Of a DNA stretch of 45,542 bases, positions 1 to 7,814 are shown in pieces; the first letter of the stretch is position 1; each line of letters opens with the position of its first letter. The DNA lies in assembly GCA_016841905.1 (NCBI GenBank), contig JAENYF010000027.1:1-45542 (forward strand). Direction: 5' to 3'. The translations under genes and the position numbers were made by a program. Origin of the DNA: Desulfoscipio geothermicus (GTDB lineage: Bacteria > Bacillota > Desulfotomaculia > Desulfotomaculales > Desulfallaceae). Under the pieces are notes generated by a model. It saw only the letters and a program-made list of their open reading frames with translations, did not search any database and was not told the origin of the DNA.

Positions 1-104
1 AACTCTTATTTTATAGGCTTTAAACTGATTTTTGAACTGCGAAAGTTGAGTTATTATTCTATTGATAATGGCAAGTTCCTTCGAAATTGTCGCTTTCCTG
101 CTTA

Positions 105-240
105 ACAATTGTCCACCATCGATATGATTAGTCAAATAATTATTTTATTTAGGTAAAATTGAGATCTGTATAAAAAGCCGCACAAAAATCATAAGGGTTA
201 ATTATATTAATCCTGCAACTCGGGCTATGTCAGGCATTTA
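105..240 (+). repeat. Scar resembling the flanks of a USP gene
   Basis: Positions 108-126 match 3491-3509, the promoter of the downstream universal stress protein gene, with one difference in 19 bases, and similarity continues through the AT-rich stretch to about 155. From about 174 the sequence instead resembles the DNA just after that gene: an AAAAAGCC block, a shared 11-base TATATTAATCC, then TATGTCAGG followed by ATTTA, where the USP gene has its terminator hairpin. The roughly 420 coding bases are absent between the two halves. I infer a decayed second USP locus that lost its reading frame by deletion. The copy is imperfect, so chance similarity of the 3' half is not fully excluded. Confidence 0.45.
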
Positions 241-241
241 T

Positions 242-748
242 TTATCTCATTGGCGGGGGTTCTAACCACCCTTTTAGCTTACCAAATTTACACAAGTCAT
301 CATAAATTTCAACTTCTTTCAAAAGATTCCTGATAGCTATACCACGTATAGTATCGTTAGTTACAAATGTGCAAACAGCATGAACAAGTATTGTTAACAT
401 ATTTTCAACACCTGACATAATATCTCTAAAGGCAAATCTATCACTCATAATTTCAGAATTAATTTGTATAGAAACGCTTTTCGGAGGACGATATGGAAGA
501 GGTAGCTTGTAAGTGTCCATTAGCTGTTCAAGCTCATCAGCTTGCTTTTCCAAAGTGTTTTGTAATTCCTTGGCAAGGAAAAATTTAAACTCGGTGTCAT
601 GGACTAAATTTTGATATAGTTAGGTTTTTTCTATATTGTCATACCTGGTAAGCAGATCATTCCATATTATATATGCTTCACCGGCGTTTAAAACAGGTTT
701 CTTTGCTTTTTCTGCTCTTCCGATATGGAAATTAGATATCTGCACCAT
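242..748 (-). pseudogene. DUF3231 family protein with an in-frame stop
   Basis: Reading leftwards from the ATG at 746-748 gives 168 codons in one frame, interrupted only by a TAA at 620-622 (codon 43). Before the stop is a typical DUF3231 start (NAGEAYIIWNDLL, RYDNIEKT). After it comes LYQNLVHDTEF and the PLPYRPPK motif. Related proteins, as I recall them, carry a Gln-like residue where the stop stands, so a single CAA-to-TAA change would explain it. DUF3231 proteins are ferritin-like helical proteins of spore-forming Firmicutes, related to coat protein CotF; their role is unclear. A GGCGGTGAT ribosome site precedes the ATG. The shorter open frame 242-553 would lack the N-terminal third, so it is probably not functional unless the stop is read through or is a sequence error. 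Confidence 0.75.
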
Positions 749-912
749 TTTTAATAATCACCGCCACTTTTTAGGAAGACTCTTAACATAGCTTCTCCCT
801 AGCAACAAATAATAAACAAAGAAAAAATGGTAGCTTGTTAGGTGCCAAGACAAATCGCAAAAAAGCCCCCGGTCGCCATTATTGGAGACCAGCGGCTTTA
901 ATGTCAATCAGA

Positions 913-2040
913 TTATTTGACCTTGCCTCTTTCCCTGGCAATGCGAGCTAACAATTCAGTTTTATTCTCCGACGGAAAGTAGATTTCCGCCCTGCGGGAC
1001 ATGGTTAGCGCGCCGGTGGGGCAGGAGGCGGCACAAACGCCACAGCCAAGGCAAAGTTCTTTATTAAACTCAGGCACCTCAACCCCGCTCCCGTCATCAC
1101 ACATAGAAATGATTTTAATCTGACAGCTATTGGCACAAGTACCGCACCCAACGCAACTATCGTTATCTAAAGCCGGCATGAAATTACTGGGCTGGGCAGG
1201 CAATTGATTTTTCCCGATGGAGGAATGCAAAGCCACGCAGCAACAGCCGCAGCAATGGCAGATAACAGTCGGTTGGGTAAGTACGTTATCAACCGTATGA
1301 ACCAGCCCCAGTTTGGTCGTTTTCTCCAAAACCCGCAGCAACTCGTCAACTGTGGCCGGCCTGGCCATACCCCGGCTTACTAGCCATTTCGCAGAGTTAC
1401 CCAGGGTAGTGCACACATCCTCTATGGGACCGCCGGCTTCGCAAGTCTTACCCAGGTGGCTGGCTCTGTGCCGGCAGGCGCACATGGACAGCGCGCCGCC
1501 ACCGGAATTGCGGATGATTTGAGAGGCCCGCTCGTAGTCTAAAACCTCTGTGTCTACTATAGCCGGGATCAGGTTTTCATAGACCAGCGATCTAATCAAT
1601 TTAGTATTGCCTTCACCAAAGAACTCCTCATATACGCCGGGCGTTTCGATATATAAGGTAAATAGTTCGGCCAGTTCCTTCATGTCTATCTCTTCTCGCA
1701 CCCGCATAAAGGTAAACTCAAAAAAGCCTATCATCATCGGGGCCAGCATATAATAAGTACCATCCTGTAAAGGAAGATCCATCACCAGTCCTTTGGGGGC
1801 CATATCTTCCAATATTGGCAGCAATTCCTTTTCTTCAAGGCCTGTGATGCTGGCGATCTTATCTAGCTTCATGGGCACCACCGGAAATTTACTACCTACC
1901 ATTGCCTCGCTCTCTGTATAAAGCCGGTGGAGTATTTTCATCAACACCTCGTTAACGGGTGCTCCCACCGGATTACTATTCAAACGGTCGGCCAATGCTC
2001 TGTAAACCGCTTCTTTATTGTCTACTCCTATATGTCCCAT
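913..2040 (-). CDS. 4Fe-4S dicluster ferredoxin-domain protein
   Basis: A 375-residue soluble protein. The first 180 residues are mostly helical without cysteines. Residues 187-210 carry a Cys cluster (C187, C189, C200, C210), residues 261-268 form an unusual Cys-rich CHCCGCCC stretch, and residues 296-340 form a bacterial two-cluster ferredoxin domain (CVGCGTCANSC, then CLGCGVCAASCP). This points to electron transfer, possibly with a further metal site at 187-268. No catalytic domain was recognised. The start is well set: AGGAGG lies 8 bases before the ATG. The promoter region (TTAATC, 17 bases, TATACT) contains the same GTATATAC palindrome that precedes the neighbouring marR gene, so I infer control by that regulator. 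Substrate and partner are unknown. Confidence 0.85.
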   Translation of the reverse strand: MGHIGVDNKEAVYRALADRLNSNPVGAPVNEVLMKILHRLYTESEAMVGSKFPVVPMKLDKIASITGLEEKELLPILEDMAPKGLVMDLPLQDGTYYMLAPMMIGFFEFTFMRVREEIDMKELAELFTLYIETPGVYEEFFGEGNTKLIRSLVYENLIPAIVDTEVLDYERASQIIRNSGGGALSMCACRHRASHLGKTCEAGGPIEDVCTTLGNSAKWLVSRGMARPATVDELLRVLEKTTKLGLVHTVDNVLTQPTVICHCCGCCCVALHSSIGKNQLPAQPSNFMPALDNDSCVGCGTCANSCQIKIISMCDDGSGVEVPEFNKELCLGCGVCAASCPTGALTMSRRAEIYFPSENKTELLARIARERGKVK

Positions 2041-2159
2041 TAATATAACCTCCTAAATAATTTGTCACCACATACTCCAGCCGCACCACACTTAAAAAAT
2101 TTCCCCTAGCGAGTTCGAATTTGAATTAGTTAGTTATTTGTTATCACTTTCTTTTTTAT

Positions 2160-2188
2160 AGTATATGTATATACACACATTAGATTAA
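2160..2188 (-). promoter_or_regulatory. Promoter with MarR-type operator for the iron-sulfur gene
   Basis: On the minus strand TTAATC (2183-2188) and TATACT (2160-2165) are 17 bases apart. The spacer holds the palindrome GTATATAC (2167-2174), which is within an 11-base string (2167-2177) identical to that at 2716-2726 before marR. The two sites have nearly the same placement over the -10 region. Confidence 0.55.
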
Positions 2189-2203
2189 GAATTTACCCAT
2201 TAA

Positions 2204-2671
2204 TCATGTTTCCTTAATCCACTGCGATAAACTCTGCAGGTCTGCCAGGAGATTCTTAATCCTTTCTTCTCCCAGTTCACGAATTAACCTTTCTTGTACC
2301 CTCTCCCACAGAGACAGCGCGTCCTGTAAAACAGAAAGCCCTTGCCCGGTGATGCTTATTTTTTGCTGTCGACGGTCTTTTCCCTCTTCTACAATGACTA
2401 GCCCTTTTTTTTGCATGACTGTGATGTTCCGGCTCAAAGTAGAACGTTCCATACCCAGCGGCTGGGCTAATTCTCCAATCGTTGCGCCTTTATTGCCCGC
2501 AACCGCCATGAGCAGGGAAAACTGGGTTCCCTTCAGGCCAAGGGGTTCAAACGCCTCGTCGTAGAGCCGCTGTAAGAGACGGGTTGTTCTGCGTAGGTTG
2601 AAACCAACGCAAGCATTGCCAGTTCTTAACGATAGTTCCTTTAATTCTTGGTCTGATTTACCGGACACCAT
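2204..2671 (-). CDS. MarR family transcriptional regulator
   Basis: A 155-residue winged-helix repressor of the MarR family. The central part contains the helix-turn-helix (ATIGELAQPLGMERSTLSRNI), followed by the wing (KKGLVIVEEGKDRRQQKISIT) with the Asp-Arg-Arg typical of the family, flanked by helices for dimerisation. It is transcribed in the same direction as the iron-sulfur gene downstream, with its own promoter. Matching palindromes in both promoters suggest autoregulation plus control of the iron-sulfur gene. The ligand cannot be told from the sequence. The start at 2671 gives normal family length. Confidence 0.88.
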   Translation of the reverse strand: MVSGKSDQELKELSLRTGNACVGFNLRRTTRLLQRLYDEAFEPLGLKGTQFSLLMAVAGNKGATIGELAQPLGMERSTLSRNITVMQKKGLVIVEEGKDRRQQKISITGQGLSVLQDALSLWERVQERLIRELGEERIKNLLADLQSLSQWIKET

Positions 2672-2708
2672 ATAAGCGATACCTCATTATTATATGACCA
2701 TAATCCAT

Positions 2709-2743
2709 AATATAAGTATATACACATATTAACTCACAGTCAA
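2709..2743 (-). promoter_or_regulatory. marR promoter with overlapping operator
   Basis: On the minus strand TTGACT (2738-2743) and TATACT (2715-2720) are exactly 17 bases apart. A palindrome runs from 2709 to 2730, centred on GTATATAC (2716-2723) with AATAT/ATATT outer arms. It overlaps the -10 element, as expected of an autorepressed MarR gene. Confidence 0.6.
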
Positions 2744-2812
2744 GCGAAAGTGGGTATGATTGAGTGTAGGATGTAGCTAATGCTGAGAAGTGTCAAATAA
2801 AATTTAACCCTA

Positions 2813-3013
2813 TTAATGTTCAAGCCAATTCTCGTCATTACGCACTTTTTTAAATACAGCTCTCAGGTGCATTTCGGCGGCTAATAATTCATAGATAGCT
2901 ATATCTACCATAGCCGGAGTGCTGGCGTTGTCAAATTGGTTTTGGGCAATTTGCAAATTTGTGAGTGCTTCTGTCAGTAAAGGATCAAAAAAGTTATATT
3001 CTTTATGATACAT
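2813..3013 (-). CDS. DUF2508-like small protein
   Basis: A 66-residue acidic, helical protein. Its second half (the run from MVDIAIYELLAAEMHL onward) resembles DUF2508/YaaL-type Firmicute proteins, in which an aliphatic AIY-x-L-x-AAE helix is conserved. The function of that family is unknown to me; in Bacillus it lies near recombination genes, but there is no such context here. A GGAGG site stands 7 bases before the ATG. It is separated from marR by about 140 bases containing the marR promoter, so it is probably transcribed alone. Confidence 0.6.
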   Translation of the reverse strand: MYHKEYNFFDPLLTEALTNLQIAQNQFDNASTPAMVDIAIYELLAAEMHLRAVFKKVRNDENWLEH

Positions 3014-3271
3014 TACTATTCCTCCGGGCTATTAATGTGATTTGTACCGTGTGCCGGGTGGTTCTCGGATTATTATGCGCAAACAGCAGAGCTTATAACC
3101 TTTAGCTGTGCGTGCGTGGTCTCTCTGTAGCGATGCCGTCAATGATCGCTATACATATCATCCTTTTCTGTAGCTAATAAAACAATTTTCTTATCTGGGA
3201 ATTTTGCTATAATTGTTTTTTCAGTCGTATCATTTGTTTCGCCTTTATCAGCGCGGGTAGTTTACAGCAGC

Positions 3272-3424
3272 ATGTTCTCGGATGAGCCTGTGGTTTACCG
3301 TCCGGTATGGGAGTTTATATTATCGTGCAACAACAAAACACACCAATTCCCAATACTTGTAGATACTATGACGGGCAAAGTATGGAGCAGCCACGATAGT
3401 ATTGTGGATTCTTACAGATGTTGA
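3272..3424 (+). pseudogene. PepSY-like C-terminal fragment
   Basis: An open frame of 50 codons from an ATG at 3272 to TGA at 3422-3424, open further upstream to about 3158 without a start. It reads like the end of a PepSY-type domain: WEFIL, then QFPILVDTMTGKVWSS, matching the usual 'W x V ... YVDAxTGxV' ending. There is no good ribosome site. I read it as the remnant of a gene otherwise lost. The rest of 3014-3480 shows no gene. Confidence 0.3.
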
Positions 3425-3482
3425 CCGGTACTATAAACATGGATGAGCTCATTGTTTTGCTTTAAATATCTGATGTTTTGCC

Positions 3483-3511
3483 TTGACAGTATTGTCCACC
3501 GTCGATATGCT
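3483..3511 (+). promoter_or_regulatory. Promoter of the first USP gene
   Basis: TTGACA (3483-3488) and TATGCT (3506-3511) are 17 bases apart, giving a 5' leader of about 30 bases. An AGGAGG site (3537-3542) precedes the ATG at 3550. Confidence 0.65.
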
Positions 3512-3549
3512 TAAGATAATTAATTACTTATTTATAGGAGGTTTAAAAT

Positions 3550-3975
3550 ATGTTTAAGAAGATCTTAGCTCCCGTGGATGGTTCAATCGGTTCACAAGCA
3601 GCAGCTAAGAAAGCGATGCAAATAGCCGCCGATTACGGTGCAGAGGTGACATTTATCTATGTAGCGGTCGACATTTATAGTTCTTCCAGGCTTTCCAATG
3701 AAGACTACAGCCAGCTGCAAGCAGCATATATGGCACAGGGTGAAGCTATGTTGGAGGATGTCATCAATGAGGTTAAAATTGACGGTGTAATGACCAATAA
3801 AAAAATGTTAACTGGCCATCCTGCCCAGATTCTTCTTAATGAGTGCAAAGAAGGAGGATATGACTTGGTTGTCATTGGCAGCCGCGGCCAAAGTCTCTTG
3901 CAGGACTTCCCAATGGGAAGTGTAAGTTCCAGGGTTGTACAATACGCACCTTGTACAGTATTAATCGTCAGGTAA
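3550..3975 (+). CDS. Universal stress protein (UspA family)
   Basis: A 141-residue single-domain USP. It starts MFKKILAPVDGS, as usual, and ends with the ATP-binding signature G-S-R-G, nine residues, G-S (GSRGQSLLQDFPMGS) before CTVLIV. The intact G2xG9xG(S/T) loop suggests an ATP-binding, UspFG-type protein. It has its own promoter and is followed by a terminator hairpin, so it is monocistronic. USPs act in the cytoplasm in energy and oxidative stress; the specific partner is unknown. The flanks of this gene appear to be duplicated at the left end of the window. Confidence 0.9.
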   Translation: MFKKILAPVDGSIGSQAAAKKAMQIAADYGAEVTFIYVAVDIYSSSRLSNEDYSQLQAAYMAQGEAMLEDVINEVKIDGVMTNKKMLTGHPAQILLNECKEGGYDLVVIGSRGQSLLQDFPMGSVSSRVVQYAPCTVLIVR

Positions 3976-4003
3976 AAAGCCCAGTTAGCAATAGATGTAT
4001 ATT

Positions 4004-4041
4004 AATCCCTGACAGTTATGGTTATGTCAGGGATTTAGTTT
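4004..4041 (+). terminator. Terminator after the USP gene
   Basis: A perfect 11-base stem (4004-4014 with 4025-4035, AATCCCTGACA paired with TGTCAGGGATT), a 10-base loop, then TAGTTTTTGG. The T tract is short and offset. Confidence 0.6.
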
Positions 4042-4349
4042 TTGGTCCAGCCTTTGCAGGACATAAGCCATGGTCAAGCCTCAGATTACGCCACCCCACA
4101 AAACAATTATCCCTCATTTACATCTATTATGCCGACTAATGTTTTGATTTGTCCGCTCTGCCCACATGATGTTAAAGATATGCACCAGTATAATCAACGA
4201 CCGGAGTCAATTATTCAATTAAGATTTAGAGTATTAAATATTTTAGAAAAATTCTGCTTCTTTTAGAAGGTTTTTCATTTCTGATGCCGAATAGTAACCT
4301 CAAGCTAATTTTGTTCATGCTCACCAAATTAATTATTAGGAGGGTTGCT

Positions 4350-5006
4350 ATGTCAAATGAAAATCAAGTAAAGGTTTCCGGGCATGTGCAGGAACTGGTT
4401 GCTAACCCTTCCCCGCTGGGTCTGCTGGGTCTTGCAATAGTTACATTAGTTGCTTCTTCTCAAAAAATGGACATAACGTCAGGAGTAGCCTATATTATAC
4501 CATGGGCTATATTCCTGGGGGCTGCAGCTCAATTTGTAGCCGGTTGGTTGGATTTTAAACACAATAATACTTTTGGAGCTACTGCCTTTTGTGCTTATGG
4601 TTTTTTCTGGTTTGCAGTTGGTTCAACCTGGTTTATGCAGACCACCGGTATTATTGGTCAAGGGTCAGGATTTGATGTCCATCAACTGGGCTTCGCCTTC
4701 CTGGGCTATTTTATCTTTACCATGTTTATGACGGTAGGAGCCATGGGCACCAACAAAGTGCTATTCATAATATTCTTTTTAATCGACTTGCTATTCCTAG
4801 GTTTATTCATGAATACTTTAGGTTGGGGAGGGGAATTCTGGCATAAACTGGCTGCCTACTCTGAATTGGCAATTTCACTAATGTCGTTTTACGGTTCTGC
4901 AGCTACATTATTAAATACTCATTACGGTTTTACAGTTCTGCCCATAGGAACACCTTTTGGAAGCCTTTATAGTAAAGCGATGGAGCTTAAAGCATCCCAG
5001 AGTTAA
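4350..5006 (+). CDS. satP: Acetate uptake permease (AceTr/SatP/YaaH family)
   Basis: A 218-residue membrane protein of the GPR1/FUN34/YaaH family with about six hydrophobic segments, moving acetate (sometimes succinate) across the cytoplasmic membrane with protons. The family signature NPxPLG near the N-terminus is present as NPSPLGLLGLA. The ATG at 4350 is preferred over an upstream in-frame ATG (4284) because AGGAGG lies just before it and homologues begin here. A terminator follows, so it is probably expressed alone. The 300 bases upstream hold no gene. Substrate specificity is assigned from the family only. Confidence 0.85.
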   Translation: MSNENQVKVSGHVQELVANPSPLGLLGLAIVTLVASSQKMDITSGVAYIIPWAIFLGAAAQFVAGWLDFKHNNTFGATAFCAYGFFWFAVGSTWFMQTTGIIGQGSGFDVHQLGFAFLGYFIFTMFMTVGAMGTNKVLFIIFFLIDLLFLGLFMNTLGWGGEFWHKLAAYSELAISLMSFYGSAATLLNTHYGFTVLPIGTPFGSLYSKAMELKASQS

Positions 5007-5047
5007 ATTCATCCGAAGAGGACTAATCTTGACAAAAAGTTGGCTAA

Positions 5048-5076
5048 GGGAGAGTGAAATACTCTCCTTTTATTTT
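5048..5076 (+). terminator. Terminator after the acetate permease
   Basis: GGAGAGT (5049-5055) pairs with ACTCTCC (5061-5067) over a 5-base loop, followed by TTTTATTTTTG. It covers the start of a spurious open frame. A 12-base perfect palindrome AGGAGGCCTCCT lies a little downstream at 5095-5106. Confidence 0.8.
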
Positions 5077-5287
5077 TGAATTTTTTGAAATTGGAGGAGG
5101 CCTCCTTGCATTTGTTGGTCACGATTGGCATGTATTGATGATAGAACAGGCCTCGAAGGGAATTAAACCTGTAAATTGCATTTATTTAAAGCTGTCTGTA
5201 AAGTTTAAACTGTATGAGATTACTTCAAATTTTTTTATAGTTGTGGTATTCTATTGCAAACAAGTAAATATTATTTTTCACCTAAGA

Positions 5288-5316
5288 TTGGACTTGAAAA
5301 GATGCGTAATTATTCT
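5288..5316 (+). promoter_or_regulatory. Candidate promoter for the ABC-F gene
   Basis: TTGGAC (5288-5293), 17 bases, TATTCT (5311-5316). It would give a leader of about 155 bases that contains the attenuator. Confidence 0.45.
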
Positions 5317-5349
5317 TGCTAAAAAGATAAAGCATAATGAAATAATGTA

Positions 5350-5462
5350 AACGGTAGCAAATACCGTTTGTTTTGTTATGCTCGGGCAAGAAAGTTATGG
5401 ATCTGCTTAGCTTTGAATAATGGGCGGCGAGAATTAGCTTTCTTGCCACCCACTATTTTTTC
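5350..5462 (+). promoter_or_regulatory. Transcription attenuator with leader peptide before the ABC-F gene
   Basis: Three elements. A small hairpin (5350-5356 with 5362-5368) ends in TGTTTTGTT. A terminator (5421-5433 with 5440-5452; TGGG/CCCA, GGC/GCC, AGAA/TTCT) ends in TATTTTTTC. An upstream arm GGCAAGAAAG (5385-5394) is perfectly complementary to CTTTCTTGCC (5438-5447), the downstream half of the terminator, so it can form an antiterminator. A seven-codon frame (MDLLSFE, 5397-5420) starts inside the gap between these arms. A stalled ribosome there would change which structure forms. This is the known logic of antibiotic-induced ABC-F genes. Confidence 0.75.
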
Positions 5463-5477
5463 AAGGAGGAAATAATT

Positions 5478-6959
5478 ATGTCTCTAATCAAGGTTGCCAA
5501 TCTGACCTATGCATATGAGGGCAGTTACGATAATATATTTGAGCAGGTAAGTTTTCAAATAGACACCGACTGGAAGTTGGGCTTCACCGGCAGAAACGGC
5601 AGGGGGAAGACTACCTTTCTCCATTTGCTGCAGGGCAATTATTCATACAGCGGCAGCATTTCCGCCAGTGTCGGCTTTGAGTATTCTCCTTATCAGGTGG
5701 CCAACCAGGCCAATAACACCATTGATGTGCTGGAAAACATCTGCCCGGATTATTTGCAATGGGAGCTGCTGCGTGAGTTAAATCTCCTTGACGTAGCGGA
5801 AGATGTTTTGTATCGCCCGTTTAACACCCTCAGCCACGGTGAGCAAACCAAAGTGCTGCTGGCGGCCTTGTTTTTAAAGGAGAACAGCTTTTTATTAATC
5901 GATGAGCCCACCAATCACCTGGATATGCATGCCAGAAAGCTGGTCAGTGATTATTTAAAGTCGAAACAAGGCTTTATTTTGGTCTCCCATGACAGAGCCT
6001 TCCTGGATAATTGTATCGACCATATTCTCTCCATCAACAAAACGAATATCGAAATTCAAAAGGGCAACTTTTCTTCCTGGTGGCTGAACAAAGAAAGGCA
6101 AGACAATTTTGAGCTGGCTGAAAACAGAAAGTTGAAAAAGGATATCAGGCGTTTAACACATGCAGCCAGGCAGGTTTCCGACTGGTCGGATAAGGTTGAA
6201 AAAACTAAAACCAGCGGCCGGAAAATGTCCGGCATTAAGCCTGACAAGGGCTATATTGGCCATAAGGCTGCGAAAATGATGGCTCGAGCAAAAGATATTG
6301 AGAACAGACAGCAAGCAGCCATTGCAGAAAAAGCTAAGCTGCTTAAAAATATCGAAAGCGCGGACAAATTAAAAATGTCCCCCCTGCAGTATCACACCGG
6401 CAGGCTCGCCGAACTTGCCAACATCTCGATATATTATCATGACCGGGCTGCCTGTACGGGAGTAAGCTTTACTATAGAGCAGGGTGACCGTATTGCCCTT
6501 TGTGGCAAAAACGGTGCCGGCAAATCAAGCATCTTAAAGCTTATTTGCGGTGAGCAAATTAATTATACAGGTTCGTTTAGAAAAGGCAGCCGGCTCAAAA
6601 TATCTTATGTTGCACAGGATACCTCCTTTTTACGAGGCAATCTAACCGACTATGCCGCTGCCGTTGGTATCGACGAAACGGTTTTCAAGACAAATTTGCG
6701 TAAACTTGATTTTCCCAGGGTCCAGTTTGAAAAGGATATCTCCACTTTCAGCGGCGGTCAAAAGAAAAAAGTGCTGATTGCCAAAAGTCTAAGCGAACAA
6801 GCACATCTGTATATCTGGGATGAACCGCTCAACTATATTGATGTAATCTCTCGGATACAAATCGAGGAACTGTTGCTTGAATACCGGCCGACTATTTTGT
6901 TTGTTGAGCATGACCAAGCTTTCAACGAAAATATTGCGACCAAGTATATCCAGGTTTAA
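5478..6959 (+). CDS. Lsa-type ABC-F ribosomal protection protein
   Basis: A 493-residue protein with two ATP-binding cassettes and no membrane segments, so an ABC-F translation factor and not a transporter. First cassette: Walker A GRNGRGKT (38-45), signature LSHGEQ (118-123), Walker B IDEPTNHLD (141-149). A long basic linker follows, then a second cassette with GKNGAGKS, FSGGQ and WDEPLNYID. The opening (MSLIKVANLTYAYEGSYDNI) closely resembles Lsa proteins, which bind the ribosomal E site and dislodge lincosamides, streptogramin A and pleuromutilins. The AAGGAGG site is 9 bases upstream. The attenuator before it fits drug-induced expression. The actual resistance spectrum cannot be read from sequence. 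Confidence 0.88.
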   Translation: MSLIKVANLTYAYEGSYDNIFEQVSFQIDTDWKLGFTGRNGRGKTTFLHLLQGNYSYSGSISASVGFEYSPYQVANQANNTIDVLENICPDYLQWELLRELNLLDVAEDVLYRPFNTLSHGEQTKVLLAALFLKENSFLLIDEPTNHLDMHARKLVSDYLKSKQGFILVSHDRAFLDNCIDHILSINKTNIEIQKGNFSSWWLNKERQDNFELAENRKLKKDIRRLTHAARQVSDWSDKVEKTKTSGRKMSGIKPDKGYIGHKAAKMMARAKDIENRQQAAIAEKAKLLKNIESADKLKMSPLQYHTGRLAELANISIYYHDRAACTGVSFTIEQGDRIALCGKNGAGKSSILKLICGEQINYTGSFRKGSRLKISYVAQDTSFLRGNLTDYAAAVGIDETVFKTNLRKLDFPRVQFEKDISTFSGGQKKKVLIAKSLSEQAHLYIWDEPLNYIDVISRIQIEELLLEYRPTILFVEHDQAFNENIATKYIQV

Positions 6960-6971
6960 TGAGGTGATAAA

Positions 6972-7802
6972 ATGAGTACGGTAGTTGATTTTCATGTACA
7001 CCTAGCAGAATATGAGTCTTTTAGCACAGATGCTTATAATTTTTTTGCCGGTGCTTTCCAGTCCAAAACAGAATACGATAATTTTTGCCGGATATATAGC
7101 GACCCCCATGCTTTCTTGCAGTTGATGGAGCAAAATGGAGTAGATTACGCGGTTGTACTTGCTGAGCTTTCGCCTACGTCAACCGGTATTTGCACCAACG
7201 AAAAGGTAGCGGCTTTTTGTCGGGTGAGCCCCAAATTAATCCCATTTTGCACGCTAAATCCTTACCTGCACCAGAATATGGCCGGCATGTTGGAGGATTT
7301 ATGCTTAAACCAGGGCTTTAAAGGGCTCAAGCTGCTGCCTTCCTACAATTATTTTTATCCCAATGATAATTTTATGTACCCGTTGTATGCTGTTGCCGAA
7401 AGACTTGGCATCCCGGTGCTGTTCCATACAGGCTCTTCGATTTTTTCAGGGGTTCGCTTAAAGTATGCCCAGCCCATTTATTTGGATGATCTGGCTGTGG
7501 ATTTTCCGGACCTGACTATTATTATGGCTCACGGTGGACGGGGTCTGTGGTACGATGAAGCATTAAGCCTGGTTCGCCTGCACAAGAATTTTTATATCGA
7601 TCTTTCAGGGTTACCGCCGCAAAAACTACCGGCATACTTCCCTGACCTGGAACGATATGCCCATAAATTTGTATTCGGTACCGACTGGCCAAGTGTGGAT
7701 GTTAAAAAGAACATACAGTTAATAAGACACTTAAATATTTCTTCAGAAGCCGTTGCCCGGATACTGGGAAAAAACGCCAAGCAACTCCTGGGACTGCTCT
7801 GA
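6972..7802 (+). CDS. Amidohydrolase family TIM-barrel metal-dependent hydrolase
   Basis: A 276-residue protein of the amidohydrolase-2 type. It has the metal-binding HVH after the first strand (H8, H10), HTGSS near the middle, IMAHGGRG, and the late catalytic Asp in FGTDWPS. These proteins hydrolyse or decarboxylate small aromatic or cyclic compounds; the substrate here is unknown. It starts 12 bases after the ABC-F gene with a GAGGTG site, so the two are probably co-transcribed, although a functional link is not evident. It ends 12 bases before the convergent ydbT-like gene. Confidence 0.85.
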   Translation: MSTVVDFHVHLAEYESFSTDAYNFFAGAFQSKTEYDNFCRIYSDPHAFLQLMEQNGVDYAVVLAELSPTSTGICTNEKVAAFCRVSPKLIPFCTLNPYLHQNMAGMLEDLCLNQGFKGLKLLPSYNYFYPNDNFMYPLYAVAERLGIPVLFHTGSSIFSGVRLKYAQPIYLDDLAVDFPDLTIIMAHGGRGLWYDEALSLVRLHKNFYIDLSGLPPQKLPAYFPDLERYAHKFVFGTDWPSVDVKKNIQLIRHLNISSEAVARILGKNAKQLLGLL

Positions 7803-7814
7803 TTGAGTTATAAG

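Noticed and set aside
5054..5350. A 98-codon open frame between the acetate permease and the ABC-F gene
   Set aside because: It begins inside the permease terminator, has no ribosome site or family features, and overlaps the promoter and leader of the ABC-F gene.
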